DNA of 64,000 nucleotides from Saccharina japonica (Eukaryota > Sar > Phaeophyceae > Laminariales > Laminariaceae): NCBI GenBank assembly GCA_008828725.1, contig MEHQ01002695.1, positions 186,001 through 250,000 on the forward strand, in the 5' to 3' direction. The translations under genes were made by a program, and so were the position numbers. Below the pieces are notes generated by a model that had not been told where the DNA came from, did not search any database, and saw nothing but the letters and a program-made list of their open reading frames with translations. Positions 11,443 to 23,400 of this stretch are shown here, one piece after another. The number at the start of each line of letters is the position of its first letter. Positions within the stretch are counted from its first letter, which is position 1.

Positions 11443-14400
11443 CTGTTGAGGCCCGAGATTGAGCAATGCAGGGCACGGTGAGACAACGTGAAGCAAGGCA
11501 AGACAAGGAAGGGCAAAGCAGGGCGGGTCAAAGCAAGTCAAAGCAAGCCAAGACGAGGTGAGGCAGGGCAAGGCAGAGCAGGGCAGGGCAGGACGTGCGT
11601 TTGGCTCCTTAGCCGGGGTAAGTCGATCCCGGAAATCGAAACAAAAACTACAGTAGGACAAACACTCATTCCACGACAAGACTAACACCTTCTGACAGCC
11701 GCTTGGGCAGAAGCGGAACTAGGGGGGGGGGGGGTCTCACGGTGGAATTTAGTCTCAATATCTATGCATCCAAGTATACAGTATCGTATCTCGCCGAAAA
11801 CACGTTATCTCGTTTAAAAAAAAAACCTTGACACAGACGTTCCGGGACGGGCCGGGGGAAGCATTTTGTCCCGTGACAATAGTTTTTCGTCGCACCTCAA
11901 TCTCGTGGGCCACAAGGTCTTCCGCCTCCTGAGCCGTCTCAAGCACCCGCACAGGCGAGGACGAAGACGAAGACGTGTCTTCGCCGGCAGCCCCCAAGTC
12001 TCCCCACACCTGCTTTATCTGTTGATGCAGGGAAGAGATGAAACAGCCGGAAACACGAAAACAAAAACAAAACAACAGATGCATACGAATGTACACCAAT
12101 GAAACGGGTTACGAAACGTCCGATGCGTCGCGATGGGGGGGGGGGGGGGGGCGGACTCATTTGTTGCTTGCCTTAGTCATTTGATCATTGGAGTTGCTCA
12201 TTCGATGTACCATATTAGTTGTTAATTTGTCTCATTCCCCTGGTGCTCTATCGAACCACAAGGCCCTCCACCGCTGTATCAGGGGGGGGGGGGGGGGGGG
12301 GACGAACACGGCATCAAGGTCGGCAGTGAACATCCCTACTGGTAAGGCTACTCGCCCCGCACGTGACCGCTGCAGTATAGTACAGTACACTCGAACAGCC
12401 GACATGGTCGCGATTTTGGGGGCTTGATGACAAGGACGAGAATTGAGGCCGGAAGAAAAAAAAAAAAGTCACCAGGGGCGACAGGGGTACCAATGAAAAC
12501 GCACTGAGCGCCGTAAACACGAAGCGAGGAAGTCTTGCTGTCTTGCTGGACGCTAAAGTCATCACATGCCACATCCATCGCCAATGATCAATCAATCACC
12601 ACCTATCATCAACCCCGCAATCATCTACCACCAACTATCCATCACAGCACAACAGAAACGAGCGCATGGGACTCCCCCCCCCCCTGCCTGGTCGGTGAAA
12701 ACCCGACATGCTCCGTCCCGGCATTGTAGGGATGCGAGGGTCTATGTGCATACGACTACGGCCATGTATGAAAGTAAAGTACACCCCCCCCCCCCCTGCT
12801 CAACTTGACTACCGTAAAACTATTCACCTCCTTCGCCACGGCGGCCTCCACACGCTGCTGCAACTCCTCGCCCCAACCCTCACCGCTGGCGGTGGCGGCG
12901 GCGGCGGCGGCCACCCCTGCCTCCTGCACACGCCGAGCGAATTGGGCACCCTCCTGCAACGCATAAAACGCGTACGTAGCGCATCACACCAGCACAAGGT
13001 ACAATGCCCGCGGCGGCGGCGGGACGGGGAGGACGGACGGGAAGGAACGATGAGATTGCGACAGCAAAAACGCCGTGGGGGGGGGAGTTGGGAATGGGCG
13101 GGGTGAGCACAACGTTACCGAAAATCGAATTGGTCGCTTCACATGGCCCGCCAGGTGTATCAAGCGCTCTCGGGGTGCCGTCTGGCAAACCATAGGAAGG
13201 AAGGATTGGAGTGAACCAGCATGCTTGGAGGGTTGCTGAAGAATCGCAGCAAGACCAAGGTTAGTGTCGAGGTGGGGAGCACCTCAGGGGGCGGAGGGGG
13301 GGGGCTAGAGAGCGAAGAGCACGAAACCCGAACCCCAAACCACTCACGCAAACAGATGCTTGGTATTTAGTACAACGCCAGAAACAACACTACCACACCA
13401 GGATCAAAGAGCTATGCTCTCGCTCTCAACCCATATTTATGTATATACAAGGTTCCCCTCCGGGACGTGCCTAGGGGAGTGGCGCAAGGACAAATCGAAA
13501 ATCTACTATTAATATTATTAATACAAAAACATGCGATATTGTATCATACGCATAGTATCATATTGCATACTGGTAGTACATAAGTACGACGTTATGAAAT
13601 ATCTGCGTAGTACTATACATAAAATCAGACGTTTAAAAAACTGTACCTGCATTTTTGAGGATAAAACATACTCGGAAATATGATGGAACCATTAATATTG
13701 ACTCGACCGTTAGAGATTTGTTAAGGATCCCGCCAAAAGTTGTATTATATTAAAATTTGTCAATATTTTATTGTTGTGGCGCTCAAGGTCAGGATACCGC
13801 ACACGCACGCACGCACGCGTGACATATGGGACACAGCAGTTCTCGTACAACAGTAGTGGTGGGATAGTATTTGCAGAAGAAGTAGAAAAGGATGCACCGA
13901 AGAAGGGGCTGAAACTCTCGACCAAACCTGCCTACGTAAAAAAATCCACTTGGTTTTTGTTTGCTGTCTGTGTCTTATATATGTGGGGTCTGGGTTATAT
14001 TATACGCACAATAATACAAAAAAAAACAAAAAAAAAATGCATCGCTATGAGGATCGAACTCAAGCCTTCACATTCAAAATCGGACATGGTGACCATTTGA
14101 CTATATGACCAAAAATGATTTGCCCAAATACCGGTACAGTATTATTTGTCGCGACTCGCGCCAGGCGCACGACACATACATCATGCAAGCACAGGCAGGC
14201 AGCAGACAGCAGCGCACAAGAGAGAGAGAGGTGTGGTGTGATTGCTGATGACGGATGTGCAAGCCCCCGATGAAGTAACCACTAACAGCTACAGCAGTAC
14301 CCGGCGAACCTGCCACAGGAACGCCTGCTGCTGCTTGTGCTTCTAGGCGGGGCTGTGACCTCGTTTGTGTTCGTTGCGTGTTGTCTGATGTCTCGTAGAT

Positions 14401-17400
14401 TTCTGGGGTGAGCTTCAGTATACTCCAAGATCCTACTCGTATGATATTGGATTAAAGAGGCCATTACATTTTCGGCTAGCTAGCGTGAGCGTGAGTCAGT
14501 CGCACACATCAGGACAACTGAAAGGTAGATGGTGGATTACGGGGCAGGCTCCGATAGACACAGCTAAGCCACAGCAGAACAGCGCAGATGGGTGTGTCGC
14601 CCACGCACGGTGTTACCTGCTGGTGTTCATTAGGCAGAGTTGTAACGTTGTGCTCTCTGCACATGTTATGTTGTCTATCGGTGTCTGGGCTCTCCTGTGT
14701 GCTCATGATCAGCCCGTGAAAGCAGGGCAAACAACAGGACATTACGGTATTATTTACTGGCACGTACGTACAAAACGAAACGGTGAGTTGGAATGGGTTG
14801 CGCTTGTATAAAAATCTATGCAGAAAGTCCCCGGGACTCCTCGGCCTTTACTCCACCCGTCCGGCAGGGAAAATTTCGGGATGGTCTCCGCTATCTTTGC
14901 GAACACAGAGTGCTCTGGATCGAGCCCAATCACGTGCTCGAAAACAATGTGTCCGGCCGGGTCTATGGCTGTGTCGGGGGTAACTTAAGCGTTTGCACCC
15001 GTGAAAAGTGCTTCGTGCGAAGATGAAAGTTTGCGAAAAGTTGTCGAAGAGTTTCACACAACATATATCTACTAACAATATATGGGTACATTAGTCCATC
15101 GTTTTTCTCAGGTTCCTGAAGATGAGGAGCTCTGTACCTCACTCAGATATATATATAATATATATATATATTTAGAGAAAAGCTGCACGCGTAACCCGAC
15201 GAACAATCCTATTGCCCATTAAGACGCATACCACAAACTACAATAAAACAACGAACAATAAAAAGGATTGCGCGAAGACATTAAATAGCCAGTTCCCCGG
15301 TTTGACAGACTACACGTAGTCTGTTCTCTTTTTTTTGCCCTCAAAATAACCCCAGCCACCGCGCACGGTATAGAGGCANGGGGGTGGGGGGGGTGAGCAC
15401 AACGTTACCGAAAATCGAATTGGTCGCTTCACATGGCCCGCCAGGTGTATCAAGCGCTCTCGGGGTGCCGTCTGGCAAACCATAGGAAGGAAGGATTGGA
15501 GTGAACCAGCATGCTTGGAGGGTTGCTGAAGAATCGCAGCAAGACCAAGGTTAGTGTCGAGGTGGGGAGCACCTCAGGGGGCGGAGGGGGGGGGCTAGAG
15601 AGCGAAGAGCACGAAACCCGAACCCCAAACCACTCACGCAAACAGATGCTTGGTATTTAGTACAACGCCAGAAACAACACTACCACACCAGGATCAAAGA
15701 GCTATGCTCTCGCTCTCAACCCATATTTATGTATATATAACTGGTACAAGGTACCTCGTTTTTCTCAGGTTCCTGAAGATGAGGAGCTCTGTACCTCACT
15801 CAGATATATATATAATATATATATATATTTAGAGAAAAGCTGCACGCGTAACCCGACGAACAATCCTATTGCCCATTAAGACGCATACCACAAACTACAA
15901 TAAAACAACGAACAATAAAAAGGATTGCGCGAAGACATTAAATAGCCAGTTCCCCGGTTTGACAGACTACACGTAGTCTGTTCTCTTTTTTTTGCCCTCA
16001 AAATAACCCCAGCCACCGCGCACGGTATAGAGGCATACGTAGCTCACAAAACACACCACACGCCAGAGCACACTAAAAGCACAAAACAAAAACAAAACAA
16101 AACAAAACAATCAAGCAAACAAAAGCAAAGAAACAAACAAAAACGCAAAAAAAACAACAACAACAACACGATAAATAAAAAAACGACAACAACAACAACG
16201 TAAAACAACGAAAAAACCAACCACCCACGCACGCACGCGCGTCGCACCTTCGCGCCCGGCTTGCGCGAGCCCATCTCGCCGACCCTGTCAAGGTCAGCGA
16301 TGACGCTCTCCACCCCGAGAAACGCCGCTTCGAACGTTCTCGCAAAGTCCGCATCCCACGTCTGCGCCGCCTCGGCCGCCGCCTCTCGCCGCTCCGTCGA
16401 GGAGAGGGAGGAAGACGAGGACGGGGAGGAAGAAGACAGTTTCTCGAGGTCTTCCACCGCCGAGTCGGTCCACTTCTGCCCTTCTTCCACCGCGTCGCTG
16501 TAAGGGTAACGTATGATAGGAGCCCCAAGATGGTAATAGAAAGGTGGATTTTCAACGCCTGGTACAAACGGGAGGGGGCGGGGGGGGGTCTACTTTATTT
16601 TCATGCATGGCCGTAGTCGTATGACCATAGACCCTCGGCATCCCTACAATGCCGGGACGGAGGATGTCGGGTTTTCAGCGACCAAGGGGGAGGAGGGGGG
16701 GGGGGGCGTACTCATTTGTTGCTTGCCTGAATCGTTTGACCATCATTGACCACGCATCCCGTTCGAGACGGAGCGGGGGACGGGGAGTTAAAGAGAGGGC
16801 GCAGTACGGACGCATCACATTGCGGGCGAGCATGGGATTGGAGTGCTTGAGGGTCGGGGGGGGCTCCAAGGATGGGGGGGGGATGATAAGCCTGGTATAA
16901 AACGTGCGCGTGCCCACCCAGGCCCGCGTTCGACCAAACAGGTGTACAGCACAAAAAAGCAAACCCTATTCAAGGGTAGAAACAAACCGCTGACTTGTTC
17001 AATAGCAAGCCAACCGCCCGCGAGGGTAAAGCCACATACTCATAATAACGGGCTTCTTCCATAATAGCACCTATTAAGCCAGCAGGCCGCCATGGGTACG
17101 TGAAAGAAAGAAAAAAAAAAAAAAAACGACGGTCCCAGTTACACACCTCGTCGCATCGACCAGCGTCTTGAGCGCCTTCTCCATCTCCCTTACCTCGGCC
17201 AGCTGCGAGAGCGAAACCGACTCCGACACCTGCGGGTCGTCCGGCAGCCCACGAGAAGCGACACCTCCCGCCGCCTATATAGATGGCGTATTCATTCCAT
17301 TCATAACATCCACACAGCGCACCCCGAGCGGAGCAAAACGAACAGAAGGAATTAAATAGCAGTTGAGCGATTGAACGATTTGGACCGAAGAAGCTATAAA

Positions 17401-20400
17401 CAACGGGACGAACGAATGCTCGATTGACCGATTGAACTTGAACGGACGACCTACACAATTAAACGACCGAAAAATAACAAACAAAAGCAATAAGCAGTTG
17501 AGCGATTGAACGATTTGAACGGAAGGAGCTAAAAACAACGGAACGAACGAATGAGCGATTGAGCGATTGGACGGTTGGATGAACGAACGGAGGAACGAAG
17601 GAACGATTGAGCGATTTGAACGGACGACCTACACAAAATAAACGGTCGAAAGGAACGAACGGATACTGCTGGGTAACATACGGGTAAAACGAACGTAGAA
17701 ATATGTTAAAATGGAGCGACGGAAGCAAGGAGAATCAAAAGCAGCCACTACTATCAACAAAACCTTAGGAACGGCCGAAGCAAAGGAAATTAACTCTTAA
17801 GACAAAAAAAAAAACGGCCGCAATAACGAATTAAGACAATGGAACGACCCAAGTACCGAAAACTCCGTGGAACAAGCGGTTCAACGAACGACCTAAACAA
17901 TGGGATAACAGACAGACAGGGCCCAACGTACTACAGAGTGTCTGTATATACGACTCCCCAGCCCGGGTAGGTCAAAAGCAACCGAAAACTTCGTGGAACA
18001 AGCGGTTCAACGAACGAACCAAACAATGGAATGACCGACAGACAGGGCCCAACGTACTACAGTACCTGTGTATACGACTTATCAGCGCGGGTAGGTCAAC
18101 AGCAACATAAAATCGTGCGGAATCACACCTGGTCCCGCAGAAGCCCCATCTGGTCATCCAGCGCATGCACGAGGCTCCGTAGGCCCTCCAGCGCCGCGTT
18201 GGTGTGCTTGTCCTGCACGTTGGAACACAACACAGGTGAGGGTGAGGGTTGTGGTTACAGGTTGAATTCTAGTGAGGTCAAGTTTGGCCCACCCAACTCA
18301 CCAATAAACAAACAAAACACATCAGCAGAGGTTTACGCGAAAATTCAAGAGAATACCACACTTATCGCACTTGCATATGTTGTACATAGGAGAAAACAAA
18401 AAACAGAAAAAAAGCCACATCCTGCTGTATATATACAACGTGACAAGAAGACAGAGTCGCGGATTGTTCGGACAGAGTCGCGGATTGTTCGGACAGAGTC
18501 GCGGATTGTTCGGACAGAGTCGCGGATTGTTCGGGATACTTGTTACTGCCATGTTATAACTGCTCCGCCTTGAGCGACACACCTGGACATCGAACTATGA
18601 CTACGGCCACGGCACACCACGGCACGCCACACCATGGCGAAAAACAACAGCGAAGACCGAAACAACAACTTTTATTACTGCACCCGGCCCAAAACAATCG
18701 TTTTGGAGATCGCGCGTGCTGCCCTGGCCTTCTGTCCCAAGCACGCACGAGCACTCCTCCCCGACGCCAGACAACAGAAACGGAGTGCCACGGCCGACAA
18801 TCCGAAATCGCCACGAGGTCCAACCGACCAGTGCTACCCTCCAATCAGACGAAAAAAACAAAAGGAACTGCCAAAGGGATTCCAACACATTCCAACACCA
18901 ACACAGCGCCGCCAACACACACAACCCACAACATAAAAAGAAACAGGAGTAGTCCCCCGAGCAATTGAGCAACACCCCTCCAACACAAACAACCGAACAC
19001 ACTCCCACCACCTCTTCCACGCGCCGCGCCGCGCTCCGTCATACGACTACGGCCATGCATGAACATGAAGTACACCCCCAGCCCCACCCCTCACCTGCTC
19101 TTCCATCTCCGCCAGATGCAACCCCCGCTCCGCCAGAGCGCCCTCTAGCGATCGAAACGTCTCGCTCTCCCGGACCAGGGACAGCGCGGCCTCTCGCCGC
19201 GTAGCCCCTCCGCCTTGCACTCGCTCGCGGCCGCCACCGCCACCATCGCCCCTGTCCCCGCCAACACCACCACCGCCAAGCCCTGATCCCACCCCAGTCG
19301 CCTGGAATAGGAGGGTAGAAGAGAGAAACAAAAAGGGCCCAGCCGTAGCGGCATATTTAGTCAGGCCCGGAGGTGTGGGTGAGAAGCCTTTTCCGTTGAT
19401 GATGGTGAGCCGGGATGGTGAGCCGAGAGGGGGGGGGGGGGGTACTCGATATTCATGCATGGCCGTAGTCGTACAACCATAGACCCTCGCATCCCTACAA
19501 TGCCGGGACGGAGAATGTCGGGTTTTCACCGACCAGGCAGTGAGTACGTAGCCTTTTCGTTGATACGGTGAGCGGGGGGGGGGGGCGTTAGTTCGCTCTC
19601 CCGGCATACTGGGGTGGCAGGTACGTCTCTCTCCAATAGCGCTTACCAGATACCGTACGCATGGAAAACAAGAACGGTACATGTAAGTTTATGGGGCGGG
19701 GCAGGGGGGGGGGGGTAGGCACTGCTCGGACGCGAGGCCAACTCCCGAAGATACGGGAACAAGAGACAAGAAAAGAAAAAAATGAATCGTGTATATACGG
19801 GATGTACATCCTGCATGAGGAAATATAAAACCCGTAAGTAAGCGCGATCGACGTATCACACTCAGCTATTAATAGCAAATATGAGTTTCGACGAAATCCT
19901 CGATATCACAGCTGTTGTTTTTTTTTTTTTTATAAATACATGCGGGTAACAAAAAAGGAACAAATAAAAATGCGCCCAACCGAGAGAAGTGCGCGCAAAA
20001 CAAACGCTATTGGCTAGAGGCAATGAACGACGCGGCGACGTCTGCAGCGTGGGTATTGTCTCGTCTCGCAGCGGCAGCGGCATTTTGCACCAAACTTGGT
20101 TTCCAAAAAGAGGAACGGAGGCACCATAAGCCAACCGATCCCCGGGCACGCTGGGGAGAGCACAAAACAAACCCCACCGTCCTCGTTAGGCACATTCGAG
20201 TCCCATTGGAAACCCCACCGTCCTCGTTAGGCACATTCGAGTCCCATTGGCGCTCGTTCACACATCCCTCTCACATACTCCGCTCGATCGCCCGCTACGA
20301 TAAGCTATGTACGCCCCGAGTACTCGAGCTCGTGTTTGAAGTTAAAGGTTTGTTTCTCCAGCGTACACTGAGCGACAGATTGCTCTCCGCTCCGCTTGAG

Positions 20401-23400
20401 CGGCACAGCAGATTGCCGGCTATAAAGTCAGAGAACCACTCTGGACCTCCTTTCTACTCCATAGTTAAAAACAGGAATACAGAGAAGCCGACAAAATTAC
20501 CAACTATGAACAGCAACAAAGTATACCAAAACATACAGGTACTGTACCCAACACCCCAGGCTATTCCGGTAGAGTACGTACGATACACCAACCTCGAGCA
20601 TGCTTTGCCGAAAGCTCTTGGTACTAAAAAAAACAGAGAACATCGCTTGTGGTATACTGTATAGTATACAGCCCAAATCAGGACACGGCGCAAGAGAGAA
20701 AGAACGAGAGAGAGAAAGAAAGATGAAGAGGTCGCTCAATATTCTAAACACATAAAATAATGGGTCTGGTAGGGTACGTTCCAAAGCATACCGGGGGTAC
20801 TTGCTCGGTAACTTCCTACCGGCGTGTTCGGGAAGGTTCGGTACGGACTCAGTAACCTACCGAACACTTCGGAAAGGTCCGGCGCGAACTCGATACCGGC
20901 ACCCGACGCTTCGTTAACTGCGGTACGCCCACCAAAAACAAAACGAGTACCGGTATACCCTACAGCACATACGCTATGTAGGTATGTATAAAAATCGACC
21001 ACTGCTGTGACCAAACAGTCCCCAAAACACAGAGAAAGCCACCACATGCCATACCAACTCCAGGACAATGCAAACATAACAGTTAGGTCCTACTGTACAG
21101 TAAGCATATATACAACGCAATGCCTTCAGCGCCTCCAAGAAAACCCAAGCGAGCGATCGCGCCTCACCATCAACGTCACCGTCCAGACCACACGCGCCCC
21201 GAGCAGCATGACCAGGAGCAGCAGGCATCGCATCGTCAGTATCTGAACCGCAGGCAGAGCCGCCCTGCATCCGGAAAGAGAAGAGTCCATGCAGCAGGTG
21301 CGACGGGCGTGAAGCGATACGGTGGTCCGGTAGAGGAGATAGACGTTAAGAGTAGGTAAGGGGAGGGGGGGCAGGGAAGGGGGCGGGGGTGGAAGGGGGA
21401 GATAACATGACAGAAATTCGGAGGGATATGGAGCGGCTTGAACGGCGACTGGTCCATTCCTCCGCGGCCACATGCCTAACAGCCTCAAGAGAACGGCATT
21501 GGTAACGCCAACGGGGGTCGTACGCGCCGCGCGGGTAGGGGTGGTGGCGAAAGCGGCGACGGCGGCGACGTGGCGGGGGTACGATCCACTACTATACCTT
21601 ATCCCCGCCGGCCTGGTTGTGTTGTTACCGGTTGTGATTTGCCCCCAGGGACCGCTCGGGCCGAGTAAGCGCGTGAGTGTGTCGCGGGGAGCGAGGGGTG
21701 AAAACCGCGCACGGCATGTGCGATTCGTACGGCAAGAAGCTAAAAGAGTCACTATACACCTCTCTCCTTATTGCACTTGTCGCTCGTTCGCGTTCGCACA
21801 TGCTACTCTGGGAGAGACCATCGCGACTTACTGATTGTGTATGTGTGTGTTCTCGAGCATTGCCCAACTGGCTGCGTATCGCGCAACTCCCACACTTGCG
21901 GCAAATAAGAAGCGCCGATCACGCCACCGCCTTCTCTCATGAGTCACACACCCACCGAACCCACTACCACCCCTACGCCTACGAACCACCGCCACCCCCA
22001 CCCAACCACCACTACCCACCACAACAACACGTGACTCTAATCGCGCAAAAAGACAACTGCGCTCACCCGATGTCAATCTCCGGCAAACAGCCGCCAAGCT
22101 TCATCGCCCACGCCTTCCCCTTCAAGACCGCCGCCCGCCACGGCCGCACGACCCCCGTCGCATCCCCGTGGCCACCGCCGCCGCTGCCACCACCGCCCCC
22201 CAAGGCCCCGTTCGGCGACTCCTCCGCGGAGCCAGTGATGCGCCGGAGAATCGAGGGGGACACTCCGCGGCCGGGAGAGTTCGTGTCCGTTCCGGCGGCG
22301 GGCGACGCCTGGGTCACCACACCGTTCGCACTACTGCTGACGATCGCCCCCGCCCCTGCCCCCACCGCCGCCCCTGCCCCTGCGCTCCGCCGCCCGCTCA
22401 CGGCAAGGGGTGCCCGTCCTCGCCCTCGCGGGGCAGATGCTGCTAGCGGTGGCCTCCCACTCCCGGCCGACTTTCCTCCCCCACTCACTCCCACAACTCC
22501 CGAGGCATTGGCAGCGGCAGCAGCAACAGATGTGGCGGGGGCGGGGACGGGGGCGGGGCGCTGGGAACCCGGCGCAAGGGGGTGGCGGCCGTTAGCCACA
22601 GGTTGCCGAGGCGTACCGTTCGGGGCACCGGGGGGCGGGATAGCACCACCAGCAGCACCACTGGAAACGTTTCCGCCGACCTGCTGGGACCCCGGCGGCG
22701 CAGGTACTGGTGTTGGTGCTGCAGCTGTCGTGGTTGTCGAGCTGCCGGTGCTCTTGCGGCTGCGCTTGCCGGGGGGGGGCTGTGAAGTCTTGGTGGAGGA
22801 CTCAGCCTGCTGTCGGCAACGGCGAAGAGAGAGAGGGGAAGAAAGAGAGTACATATACATGAGCAGCTCGGGGAGGTCGTTTCGAGGGAGGAAGAAAGAT
22901 AGTCGGGCAACTCGCTTAGAGGGAGGGAGAAGAGTGTTTGGCCAGTCCGGGGTGAGATTTGAATTGAGGGAGGGCACAAGAACGGTTCGTCGTTTGCACT
23001 GCGCGCTTGTACAGTACGTACGGCTGACCGATCGAATCATATCGGACAAGACCGGACCGAGCCAGCATATCGGCTCAGGTCGGATCTAGTGTAGGAGGAA
23101 GAGGGGGGGCGAGGACGGCCAACGACGCAAGGGGCGGCGTTCGCAAAATGTCTCGAATGGTTAGCCGTGGGGTTCTCGTTTGTCGGGAGCGTTGGCGATC
23201 GCTATCGATGCGTCCATACCAACTCGGCCACCGATTTTCGACGCAAGTTGCAAGCAACAGCAAAATGTTGATGTGGCGTGTGCGGCCCTCGTGACTCCAG
23301 ACAGCCGACCAAGGTAAGCGCACAACAGCTGCTGCAGGAAATCACTTCTTACGCACAAATGAATAGGGATCAGGTGTTGATGCAGGACGCATCCAACTAC

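Noticed and set aside
13160-13351. 63-codon frame duplicated at 15450-15641, possible SUN exon
   Set aside because: It is repeated because block A is repeated. SUN exons 7 and 8 join in phase without it, and no acceptor/donor pair of matching phase was found.
18451-18534. CRISPR-like repeat
   Set aside because: The four 21-bp units are directly adjacent with no spacers, so it is a plain tandem repeat.
21677-23089. 470-codon plus-strand open frame
   Set aside because: It is the antisense shadow of SUN exon 2 and its intron flanks. The minus frame has proper splice sites and joins in phase.
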